This document shows, one piece after another, positions 52,844 to 63,600 of a DNA stretch of 64,000 bases. The stretch lies in assembly GCA_027487485.1 (NCBI GenBank), contig JAIYDN010000048.1, positions 1-64,000 of the forward strand. The letters are read 5' to 3'. The notes under the pieces are model-generated. The model was not told the origin of the DNA. It ran no database searches and saw only the letters and a list, made by a program, of their open reading frames with translations. Origin of the DNA: Planctomycetaceae bacterium. Lineage in GTDB: Bacteria; Planctomycetota; Planctomycetia; Pirellulales; Pirellulaceae. Position numbers and translations under genes: made by a program. How positions within the stretch are numbered: the stretch's first letter is position 1; the number at the start of each line of letters is the position of its first letter.

Positions 52844-53167
52844 CTACCGCGATGTTGCCTTGATCTTAATGTCAACACCGGCTGGCAAGCTCAATTTGTT
52901 TAGAGCTTCAATCGTTCGTGCAGTTGCTTGCTTGATGTCAATCAAACGCTTGTGCGTTCGAATTTCAAATTGCTGACGAGCCTTCTTGTCGATATTCGGT
53001 CCCGAAAGTACCGTGTAACGCTCAATCCGAGTTGGCAATGGAATCGGTCCGTGCACTTCGGAGTGGGTCCGCTTGGCGGTTTCCACTATTTCCAATGCGC
53101 TTTGGTCCAATACAGCATGATCATAAGCTTCCATACGAATTCTGATGACTTCATGCGATCCGGACAC
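52844..53167 (-). CDS. rpsJ: Ribosomal protein uS10
   Basis: 107 residues with a GTG start ([78 protein letters not shown]). S10 is in the 30S head and also works in transcription antitermination with NusB. It is first in this cluster, behind a recognisable promoter. Confidence 0.96.
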   Translation of the reverse strand: MSGSHEVIRIRMEAYDHAVLDQSALEIVETAKRTHSEVHGPIPLPTRIERYTVLSGPNIDKKARQQFEIRTHKRLIDIKQATARTIEALNKLSLPAGVDIKIKATSR

Positions 53168-53201
53168 GGTGATTATCTGCCTTGGTTGAGTCGAAAACTG
53201 G

Positions 53202-53218
53202 CCTCTTTTTTAAAGAGG
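53202..53218 (-). other. Leader hairpin of the S10 operon
   Basis: CCTCTTT-TTT-AAAGAGG on the plus strand, a perfect 7-bp stem about 35 nt upstream of the rpsJ start codon within the likely leader. Confidence 0.45.
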
Positions 53219-53258
53219 ATCTGCAAAATCAAGCCCTACGACGAACGTGGGAGGGGAA

Positions 53259-53287
53259 AAGATATGGAGGAGAGTATTTGTCGTCAA
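53259..53287 (-). promoter_or_regulatory. Candidate promoter of the S10-spc cluster
   Basis: On the minus strand: TTGACG (53287-53282), a 17-base spacer, then TATCTT (53264-53259). The predicted start of transcription, near 53252, lies about 85 nt before the rpsJ start codon. From there to 53565 the sequence holds no gene that I can support. Confidence 0.55.
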
Positions 53288-53565
53288 CGCCAAATCTTCG
53301 TTTTTGCTTGTTCCCGCTGGTTTTCTTTGCGAAATAGCCTTTTCCAGCCGCAGTTCGCATTGCTTTTTACCAGGGTTTTGCTGTATCGACCGTATTTTTC
53401 CAAGTCTGTTATGAATCTGGCGGTATTCGCCGTGTTTGCCTCGGCTGGCCTTGATGAATCCTTATTGCTTACCTAGCTTGCCGAATTTTGGGCTGGTTAT
53501 CCGTGTTTGCAGGGAATCTGCTAGGGGAAGCGCGCGTTTCCGCTGCGAAAACTGCGGATCCCCTG

Positions 53566-54306
53566 CTATTTGTTGGCCCAAGTTGCAAGTTCGATGTTCT
53601 TGAATTCGACCCACATCGGTTTTCCCGCATGCAATTGCAGCGCAATGATTCCTTCAGCAAGCGTTAATTTAGGGTCGTTGTCGGAAAAGTCCAGAACAAG
53701 CTGGTTGTTCAGGTAGTGTTGGAAGTTGTTTCCCTTGGCAAAAATCATGACATCGTTCCAATCGTCTAGGCGGAACAGCTGTTGAAATTCGGTGGGCTTG
53801 AACAGGTTGGCGAGCACTTTTTTGCCCTCCGCAGTCCAGATCGCCTTTTCCCCGGCTAAGCACAACCGGCCTCGCTTTCCTCCTTCGTCGTAAATGAACC
53901 CACTTACGTTGGGAAGGGTGACTTCATTTCGCAGTTCATGCTGATATCCACGTACTACCCAGGGGTTGGGTGCGTCCTGGGAAGTGATATGCTTGGATCG
54001 GTATTGTATGCCGGAGTTGTTGCTTGCATTGCAGCGAAAAGTTAGTCGGATTGCGAAATCTCGTATCGGCTCCCCTTTCCAAACAAGAAAAGTGTTACCT
54101 TTGGCAACTTTCTCGGTGGTGGTTTCCCCACGTATTACGCCATCTTGCACAGACCACAACCGCGGGTCGCCGTCCCAGCCGGATAGATCCTTCCCATTAA
54201 ATAACGGCTGAAACTCGACGCCATTCGGTAGGAACCCGTCTGGCGACTGGCCGTATCCTGATACCGCCAAAAACATCGCGAAGAATGCGAGAAAAACGTT
54301 TCGCAT
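53566..54306 (-). CDS. DUF1080 / 3-keto-disaccharide hydrolase-type secreted protein
   Basis: 246 residues. A signal peptide (MRNVFLAFFAMFLAVSGYG) is followed by the DUF1080 jelly-roll: FQPLFNGKDLSGWDGDPRLWSVQDGVIRGETT, FLVWKGEPIRDFAIRLTFRCNASNNSGIQYRSKH and DDWNDVMIFAKGNNFQHYLNNQLVLDFSD...GIIALQLHAGKPMWVEFKNIEL. The family is widely expanded in planctomycetes and includes 3-keto-glycoside hydrolases that act on oxidised disaccharides. It likely works in the periplasm. The family assignment is strong; the specific substrate is not visible. Confidence 0.93.
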   Translation of the reverse strand: MRNVFLAFFAMFLAVSGYGQSPDGFLPNGVEFQPLFNGKDLSGWDGDPRLWSVQDGVIRGETTTEKVAKGNTFLVWKGEPIRDFAIRLTFRCNASNNSGIQYRSKHITSQDAPNPWVVRGYQHELRNEVTLPNVSGFIYDEGGKRGRLCLAGEKAIWTAEGKKVLANLFKPTEFQQLFRLDDWNDVMIFAKGNNFQHYLNNQLVLDFSDNDPKLTLAEGIIALQLHAGKPMWVEFKNIELATWANK

Positions 54307-54682
54307 CGGATCATTTCCCTACGGGTTGGAGGAGGAGGATCATGGCGATTTTCGCTAGGTCCAATCAATTTAAAACTAGGTAGATCTGGCGTGCCTTGCT
54401 TGGTTATACCCCAAACAGGCTTACTCGATTAGAACACCGACTGAATTTCTTTGCCTCGTGGGAGGCCATTTTATGCATCTTCGCCGATGACTTGCATCGT
54501 TTTTTGAGAATGGAATGTTTCTCTCTTGGGAAATACAATGGCGTACCATGAAGCTCGGGGCAAGCCATGCAACGCGCGCTAATTCTGCATGGTGTTCCGG
54601 TGTCCGCCCATAGGACTCTACGCGCGTGCACTTGTTTCGCACGCGGCTTTAGGCAGCCCGTTCAAGAAAGTTGTAACGCACC
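54307..54682. other. Divergent intergenic region
   Basis: 376 bases between a minus-strand gene and the giant plus-strand gene, so both promoters should be here. One perfect 7-bp hairpin, CGCGTGC/GCACGCG with a 9-base loop, lies at 54623-54645, about 40 nt before the giant gene's start. No protein-like frame is supported. Confidence 0.5.
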
Positions 54683-57600
54683 ATGAAGAAGCGAAGTGGG
54701 ATTCGTGGTAATCGCGCGAAACGCCGACGGTTGCGTATCGAGCCCCTCGAGGGGCGATTTGCTCTAGCGAGTTCCGTGGATGCTCTTGCGAATGTCCCCG
54801 ACCCGAATTGGTTCGCAAGTTTCGAGGCCCCTGCATCCATTGCGTTTGCTTCAGAGAACGCCAGAGGGCTTTCGTCGGGGCTTTCATCTGAGCTTTCATC
54901 GGGGACCCAACGCACACCGTTCGTGGGACCAAGATTCAGCCATCCATCGGATTGGATCGTGCGTTTGAACGAGTCGTCCATGATCGATGTCGGTTTCGAA
55001 CAGCTCGACCATCTTCTTAGCTCCAACGGAGTGCACTTCGAGACAATCCGAGGACTAGGCCTGCCAGGCCTTGTTCAAGTACGAGCTTTTGCTGCAACCG
55101 AGGATGCCGCCGAATCGGCTCTGAATAGCAACCGAAACGTAGCCTCGTTCGAACCCAACGCTCTAATATCCGGGAAGAGGTTTCCGAATGATTCGGACTT
55201 TGGCAACCTAGTAGGGCTTCATAATGTAGGGCAATTCGGTGGGGTGGCAGATGCTGACATTGATGCGGTTGATGCTTGGGATCAAACGACAGGTAGTTCG
55301 TCGGTCGTGGTGGGGGTTATCGATTCGGGAATGGATGTTTCTCATCCTGACCTCTATCTCAATGTTTGGTTGAATCAAGGTGAGATCCGAGCAGAAACGA
55401 AAACAGCATTGGTCGACATCGATGGCGACGGTCTCTTCACTTTTTATGACTTAAATTCGACCCTCAATGCAAGCTTGGTCCGTGACTTGAACTTGAATGG
55501 CTACATCGATGCCATCGATCTCTTAGAAGACCCTCTGTGGTCGGATGGACTCGATTCCGATCGCAATGGGTTCATCGATGATTTCTTCGGTTGGAACTTT
55601 AGGACGGGGACCAATGAGCCGTACGCCCCGAACAATCCATCGGATAGCCTCGGCCATGGAACTCACGTTGCTGGCACGATCGGAGCCACTGGCGACAACT
55701 CGATCGGAGTAACGGGGGTCAACTGGCGCACTTCCTTGATGTCTTTGAAGTTCCTGGATCAAAACAATCAAGGGGATACGGCCTCAGCAATTGCCGCAGT
55801 GCACTATGCCACTCTGATGCGTTCTCGATACGCTACGAATGTTCGAATCTTAAACAGCAGTTGGGGGCAATCGGGAAGTCCCAATAGTGTGCTTCGCAAC
55901 TCCATCGAAGCCGCTGGCGACGCGGGGATTTTGTTTGTGGCTGCTTCGGGTAACGGGAATGTTCTGGGGCAAGGGGTCGATAATGATCGAACCCCGTTTT
56001 ATCCTGCCAGTTATGACCTTGATAACATTGTTGCTGTCGCGGCCAGTGACAGCTCGGACCGTTTGGCGTCCTTTTCCAACTACGGACTCAAGTCAGTAGA
56101 TATTGCGGCTCCAGGGGTGGGCATTCGCAGCACTTTGCCAGGCGGACGTTATGGCGAAGCGAACGGAACCAGTATGGCCGCACCGTTTGTCTCTGGTGCG
56201 GCTGCTCTGATTTGGGCTCAACTGCCTCAAGCGACCGTTGCAGAAGTGCGAAAGGCGATTCTTGATACAGCCGACGACAGGACGGACTTCTCTGAGGTTG
56301 TCGCTTCAGGCGGTCGATTGAACGCATTTCGCTCGGTGGAGGCTCCGATCTTTGCTCCGGTTGCTGCCGTTGTCGACGTAAAAGATGTCGTATCTAGCGG
56401 AGCGGCCTCTCAGGAAATCGTCATTCAATACTCCGATCGCAATGGATTGGATGCAACGACCATCGGGGATAACGATTTTCGAATCCAGCATCAATGGGGC
56501 GCTCGCGATCAGTTCTCGGTCTCGCTCAAGCAGGGGTCAGTTCAAGTATCCGCCGATCGCAAGTCGATACTCGCAACCTACATCATGAGTCCGCCCGGAG
56601 GCGTGTGGGATCCACTGGACTACGGTGCCTATTCGATTGTAACGACTGCTGGCGCTGTTCTTTCGGAGCGCGCCGGCAATGCAATCCGCTCTCAGGTGAT
56701 TGGTGAGTTCGCCGTGAAGATCATCGATCCATCTGTTATTTATGTCGACACCCTGAGGGACTCAGACGCTGGTATGTCGCTGCGCAATGCGATTGAGATT
56801 TCGAATGCAAATCCATTGTCGCCTCGGACGATCATTCTCCAAGCGGAAAGATACACGTTGGAGTTAACTCACCAATCCAATACCTCAGCTGGATTTTTTA
56901 CTCCGTCATCACAGAATTTTTGCACCTCGTCTCCGTTGTCCAGTGCATGGTCGGATTCTAGTTCAGGAGACTTGGATATTCTCGGGGATTTGACGATCGT
57001 AGGTGATTCCAAGGACTCGAGTACTATCGAGGGGAACAGTTCAGATCGCGTCTTCAAAGTTCATCCGGGAGCGTCGCTCACGTTAAAGCGACTCGCAGTA
57101 ACCGGTGGTGTCTCTCCTGCCGGACAAGGGGGCGGCGGCATCTTGTCGGTTGGGCAACTGCGGCTGGATCAAGTGCGAGTGCAAGACAATCGAGCCTTGG
57201 GTTCGCAAGGCTCTGTTGGCCGAGGTGGAGGGGTTGCTGCCTGGGCAGGTACGCTTGATATCGTTGAGTCGCAAATCACAGAAAATCAAGGAGACTTTGG
57301 TGGTGGAGTCTTTCTGTGTGGCAACTCGATTTCGGTCATCGATCGAAGCACCCTCGATAACAATCGCGGTGGTGGTTTTGTTTCCTACTCCACGAGCAAC
57401 TCCATCCTCCGAAACACCACGGTTGCGTCCAACTTTGGCGGAGCGATTGCAAGTCGTGCTCGTGACTTCGCCGGTGGTACAGGGATCAGCTACTCCCCTG
57501 CCATCAGTCGCGATGGCCAACGTGTCGCGTACCTTTCCAACGCTACCAATCTGATTGCCGGTGATACCAACGCTGTTGTAGATGTGTTCGTCTATGACAT

Positions 57601-60600
57601 GCAATCAGGAAGTGTCGATCGTGCAAGCGTTTCGACATCGCTGCAACAAGCGAACCAGGCAAGCGAATCGCCTGCAATCAGTGGCGATGGAAGCAAGGTC
57701 GCCTTCCTTTCGTCATCTAACAATTTGGTTGGGGGCGATACCCTGTTTTCCAAAGATGTTTTTACAAGGGATCTCACAGGTCGAACGACCAATTTGGAAA
57801 GTACTTCATTCAATGCGAATCGCGACTCGCGAGGTCTTGCAGCTATCAGCGATGATGGCAGCATCTTGGTTTATCAACAATTTGTGGCCGATGATGTCAG
57901 CAATTCTTGGGGTGTTTTCATCGCGGATCAGTTAACCGGAACGCGCGAACGAATCCCGTTAGCGATCAATGGCAACGGTGTCAGTATCGCTTATTTAAAC
58001 GCCAATGAGATCAGTGGCGACGGTCGATTCGTTTCGATTGCATCTGGCGTGTCCGGTACTGCAGACGAAAACTATCATGATGTCTTCGTCTTTGACCGAA
58101 TTGAAAAGACACTGGTCAGGCCGAATCTTAGAACTCTTGGTGCGCCCGCAAATGGTTCCAACTATGATCCTTCCTTGGACGTAAGCGGTCGGTTCATGGC
58201 ATTCACCTCGGATGATTCAGGGATCGTCGTCGGGGACACGAACCAAACGTCCGATGTCTTTATCTATGATGTGCTCTTGGGATCGGTCACGCGGGTAAGC
58301 CAAGCGAAGTCGGGTGTGCAGGCCAATCAGGCCAGTTCCAACGCGTCTGTGAGCGGTGACGGTCGATACGTTGCTTTTGAATCGTTGGCAAGCAACTTAG
58401 TGCCCGGTGATACCAATTCCGTGTCGGATGTGTTTGTCGTCGATCGCTTAACGGGTGACGTGGAGCGGGTGAGTCTGGTAAGTGACTCAACGGAATCGAA
58501 TGGCGCTAGTTACTCGCCATCCATCAGTGGCGACGGTCGGTACATCGCTTTCGAATCGGAAGCGAACAATTTGGATGCAAGCCCGGCCATTCACCGGACG
58601 CCTCCTGGACCATCCCATCGTCAAGTCTATGTGTTCGATCGCTTGAATCGCACGGTAAAGTCGATTTCCGAATTCAATCAGAAATCCACCGTGCAAGTCT
58701 CTAGCTCAACGGTTGTTTTCAACACGGGCGAAGCGACTTTGTCCGGAAATGTTTCCACGATCGACAGCCTGTACGCAGGGAATCTGGTCGGTTTTGATCT
58801 AGGAGCAAAAGCGTATTCCTCCGGTAACAACGTCGTAGCCTCGGCAATCAATACAAGTTTGCTTCAAAGCAACGATATCGTGGAGCGGGTCTCGTCTCTC
58901 CAATTGGGTTCCTTCTCGAGTCAGGGCCAATTACCCCCAGGTTATCCTTTGCTATTGGGCAATCCAGCCATCGATGCCGGTTCAACGTCCAGCTCAGGAA
59001 CGTTCGATCAGTGGAATCAGCTTCGCGTACAATCGGATATCGGCGCGTTGGAAGCCGTGTCGGCCTCCGTCAAGGGATCGGTTTTTGCCGATTTGAACGC
59101 GAACCTAGCCAAGGAAGCTAACGAACAAGGCCTACCGGAGCTGGTCGTTTTCTTGGATGCCAATGGAGATGGTGTTTTGCAAGCGGATGAACGATCGACT
59201 ACAACCTCGCTAGCTTCTGCAAATGCCGGCAATCCGATCGAAGCGGGGGCGTTTGAGTTCCAAAATCTTGCGCCCAGCCAACACAACATTCGAGTTGCTG
59301 TACCCAATAACTGGCAAGCGTCCGCGGATCCCTTGCAGCGAGTCGGAGTTGGCTCGATCCAAGGGAATGGTAACAGCTCGCTCGCGACAGTCAGCCCCAG
59401 TGGTCGAGTCGTTGCATTTGTCTCCACCGCAACCAATCTTGTCGCTGGTGACGACGCTAATCCCAGTGTGTTTGTCTTTGAACGCGATCGCCAACGTATC
59501 GTAAAAGTGCCCATCGATGGCGCCAACCTTCAAGTTTTAGGAATCGTTGGAGGAGAGGAACAGTATGTTCTGCTTCGTAATGATCTTGCCGTCTACTTGT
59601 ACGATCGTAACACGCTTGTTTTAGAACCGATCAGTGTTACCAACTCAGGTGAGTTGGGCGACGCTCGCAGCGATTCGGCGTCCGCAAGCAGCGACGGCCA
59701 ATGGATCGCTTTTTCCTCTTTCGCGAACAATCTCGTAGCGAATGATAACGATAACTTTGCGGATATCTTTCTTTTTAATCGCACCACGAAAACAGTAGAA
59801 AGCATCAGCGTCGCAGCCAACGGAGTTCAAGGGAACAACGATAGCGAGGAACCTCATATCAGCGATGACGGTCGATTCGTAGCCTTCGTTTCGGATGCAA
59901 ACAATCTAGTCTCAGATGATCGGAACGGGCTGGGGGATGTCTTTGTGTACGATCGTATCCAGCGGACCATCCAGCGAGTCAACGCTTCTTCCGCAGGTGC
60001 CGAAAGCAATGGCTTTACCTTTGCCCCAGCCATCAGCGGCAACGGAAGGCACGTCGTTTTTCAATCGTTAGCATCGAATCTGGTGCCTGGCGATACGAAC
60101 GCTAGAAGTGACTTGTTTGTATTTGATCGTGTGCAGCAATCGCTGGAAAAGCTAAACATATCGTTTCCCTTGGGAACTCAAGCATCCAACGTTCTTCCGA
60201 GCATTAGCTCCGATGGGCAATACGTTGCTTTTGAAAGTCGAAACTCGGTCGTCAACCCCGCTGATAATTCCACGACGAAAAACGTGTTTGTTTACGATCG
60301 ATATGTTGATCCCGCTGGATTTGGACTTGACGAAACAGGCAGTGCTTCTTCACCCATTCGTTTGGTGAGCAAGCCACTTGTGGGGGTTGCGAATAATGGG
60401 GATAGCCAGCGAGCTTCACTAAGCGCGGACGGTCGTTCGATTGTGTTTGAATCAAGGTCAAGCAATCTGGTGGCTAGCGATAGCAATGAGCGAAGTGATA
60501 TTTTCATTTCGCCAAACCCATTCGAAACTGCTTCGAGAACATTGGCTTTGCAAGTAGGACAAGAATGGAACCCATTGAATATAGGTCTCGTCCCGAATCC

Positions 60601-63600
60601 AGGAGACATTCGCGGCACCATCTACGATGATCTCAATGCGAACGGTCTTCTGGACGATGGCGAAACAGGACTTTTCGGCTGGGTTGTCTATTTGGATCTG
60701 GATTTCAATGGTCGACGTGATGTCGGCGAACCAATCTCAACCAGTCAATTGGACGGTTCCTACCGCTTTTCAGAAGTTCCTTCGTTCCGTTCCTACGCCA
60801 TTGGAACTGAGATGCCCTCCGGGTGGGAATCGACAACGTTGACGGAGAACCCCAGTTCCAACGCTTTGTTTCTTCCTGCTGGAGGGATCATCGAACAGCG
60901 AGATTTTGGTTTTCGACCTCAATCAACCACGGGTCAGTTCGAGAACGCGAGGATTGAAGGCCGAGTGTTTAACGACACCAATGGTGATGGCATTGCCCAG
61001 TCTAACGAATTGGGATCGAGTGGTATCGAAGTTTATCTGGACCTGAATGGGAACGAGCGCCGCGACTTTGATGAACCAAGAAATGTTACCGATTCGCAGG
61101 GGAACTATTTCTTTGGCAATCTAGGCAGTCGAAGCTATACCGTTCGCACATCGTTGCCTGAAGGGACGCGTCTGACGTCTCCGCTTGGAAACAAGTTCAA
61201 TACGACGAACCAAACCCTTTCCACCAATTCGACTCTTCTTTCCAAACCTCAAGATATCTTGCTGGACGATTTCGACGGAAAGAACGGTCCGGACTCCGTG
61301 GTTGCTTTGTATTCTGGTAATGCGATCTTGGTTCAGCTAAATGATGGGACGGGCAGGTTGCAGCCTAATCCCACCCCGATCAGCTTGGCGCCAAACGGTT
61401 TGGGCCCAATCGCGATCGCCAGTGGGCAGCTAAACGGGTCGGGCTCTAAGGATCTTGTGGTCGCGAATTCGCTCAGCGGTACCGTGTCGGTGCTTTTTGA
61501 CTTTAACGTTTCTGGATTTGCTCAGTCGACGAGTGTTGCTCTTGGGGCGATCCCTTCGGACATCAAGCTAGCCGATATCGATTCGGATGGCGACTTGGAT
61601 ATCCTTGTTGCGACGCAAAACGGGAATCAGACTGGGCAGATTCGAATTCTGCTGAACAACGGCGCAGGAGTTTTTTCGGTCGGGAATTCACTTTCTTCCG
61701 GTGGCAAACGCCCTGCTTCCATTGTGACCGGCGATTTCAATCTTGATCAAAAACTGGATATTGCGGTCGCCAACCAAGGTGATTTTGGACGAGCCAATGA
61801 CAACGGGAACGTGGCAGTACTTTTCGGTCGGGCGAATGGTGCCTTCGAATCGCCTGTCGCGTACTTAGTGGGATCATCGCCGCTGAGTCTCGATGTGGGG
61901 GATCTCAATGGTGACGGTTTTCAAGATTTGGTGACAGCCAATTTTTCGGTGAACACGGCTTCAGTCCTGAGGGGTAGCAATAACGGCGCATTCACTGTTT
62001 TACGTGATCCATTGTCTGTCGGCCAAGGCCCTGTGCAAATTGCATTGTTAGATATCGATGGTGATCGAGATAAAGACATCCTTGTTTCTAACCTTCGTTC
62101 CAAATCGTTATCGATCCTGCGCAATCGATCGAGCCAAGATCAAGTCGATAACCCCAACGGATTAGTCTTTGAACCATCCGAGAGTTTTGGTGTCGCAGAA
62201 TTGTCGATTGGTCCTAGGCTTGTCTTTGATGCAGCAGATATCGACCGTTCCGGAACAATCGATCTGGCCTTGGTCAACAGCGAAACCAATACAATTCAAA
62301 TACTGAGCAATGAGCTTATTGGCGGGGCGAATCGCGTCCAACTCAACGGCGTTGGCACGACTCGCAATCAGAACTTTGGTACCAAGTCGCAAATCCTTCC
62401 TCCCCGATTGAATTCTATCGCAGGACCGGTCGAATTGTTCGAAGATAGCATTGGGGCATCGATTGCGCTGACGGGCATTGCACGGGGCAGGACCAGCGGA
62501 CCACCGCTTCGCATTACCGTTTCTAGTTCTAATCTACTGCTCATTCCTTCGCCGACAATCGACTATACACCAGGTGCGACGGAGGGGCGGATTCAGTTTT
62601 CGCCCACTCCGGATGCAAATGGCACCGCCGTGTTGCAAGTTGTTGTTCGAGATGCAGGGGCCGACGGGGTGTTCGATACCAGTGACGATGGAACTGCCCA
62701 ACAATCGGTCTCGGTCATCGTGAAGCCCGTCAACGATCGACCCGCGATTCAGTTGCGAGGTAACCAACTGGCGACGATGGGTAGCAATCTAAGAACGATC
62801 GCACGCTTTGCAACGGGATTCGAAACGGGTGGAGGAAGTGATGAACAGGCTCAGGCTATGGCTGAGATCATCGTCAATAACAATCGGACGGACTTGTTCC
62901 TGGTTCAGCCTAGTATTGATAACGACGGCAATCTTCGTTTCCAAACCTCGCTAACCAATCAAGGGATTGCCACCATCAGCGTTCAAGTGCGAGACAATGG
63001 TGGGACCGATGCGGGTGGGAATGATCGGTCTGCGATTCAGACTTTTCAAATCACGGTAACTGATCTTGCCGATGGCGAAATCGATTTTGGCGACGCTCCC
63101 TCGTCCGTTCAATCTGCGTTTGTTGCAAGCTATCCAACTCAGATCAAGGATAACGGTGCAAGGCATGTGATTAGCAATTTGTTTTTGGGCTCCTTTGTCG
63201 ACCCGGAACTGGACGGGAATGCATCGACAAACGCGTTAGGAGACGATCTCGCAATTGACGATGAAGATGGGGTTGTTTTTCCTGTCTCAGCCATAGCATC
63301 GTCCAATGTTCCAACCATTTCGAGTGTCGTCGTCACGGGCTCTGGCAATTCCAAGTTGGATGCGTGGTTGGACTTTAATCAAGACGGGGATTGGAACGAC
63401 AGCGGTGAACAGATCTTGTCCGGCGCGAACGTACTTGCGGGGGCTCAATTTCTTAGCTTCACGATTCCTGCGGGGGCGAAGTCGGGAACAACATACGGTC
63501 GATTTCGTTTGAGTTCTGCGGGTGGTTTGTCTCCAACAGGGTTGGCCGAAGATGGAGAAGTGGAAGATTATGCCATTTCGATTTTAGACGGCCAAACGAA

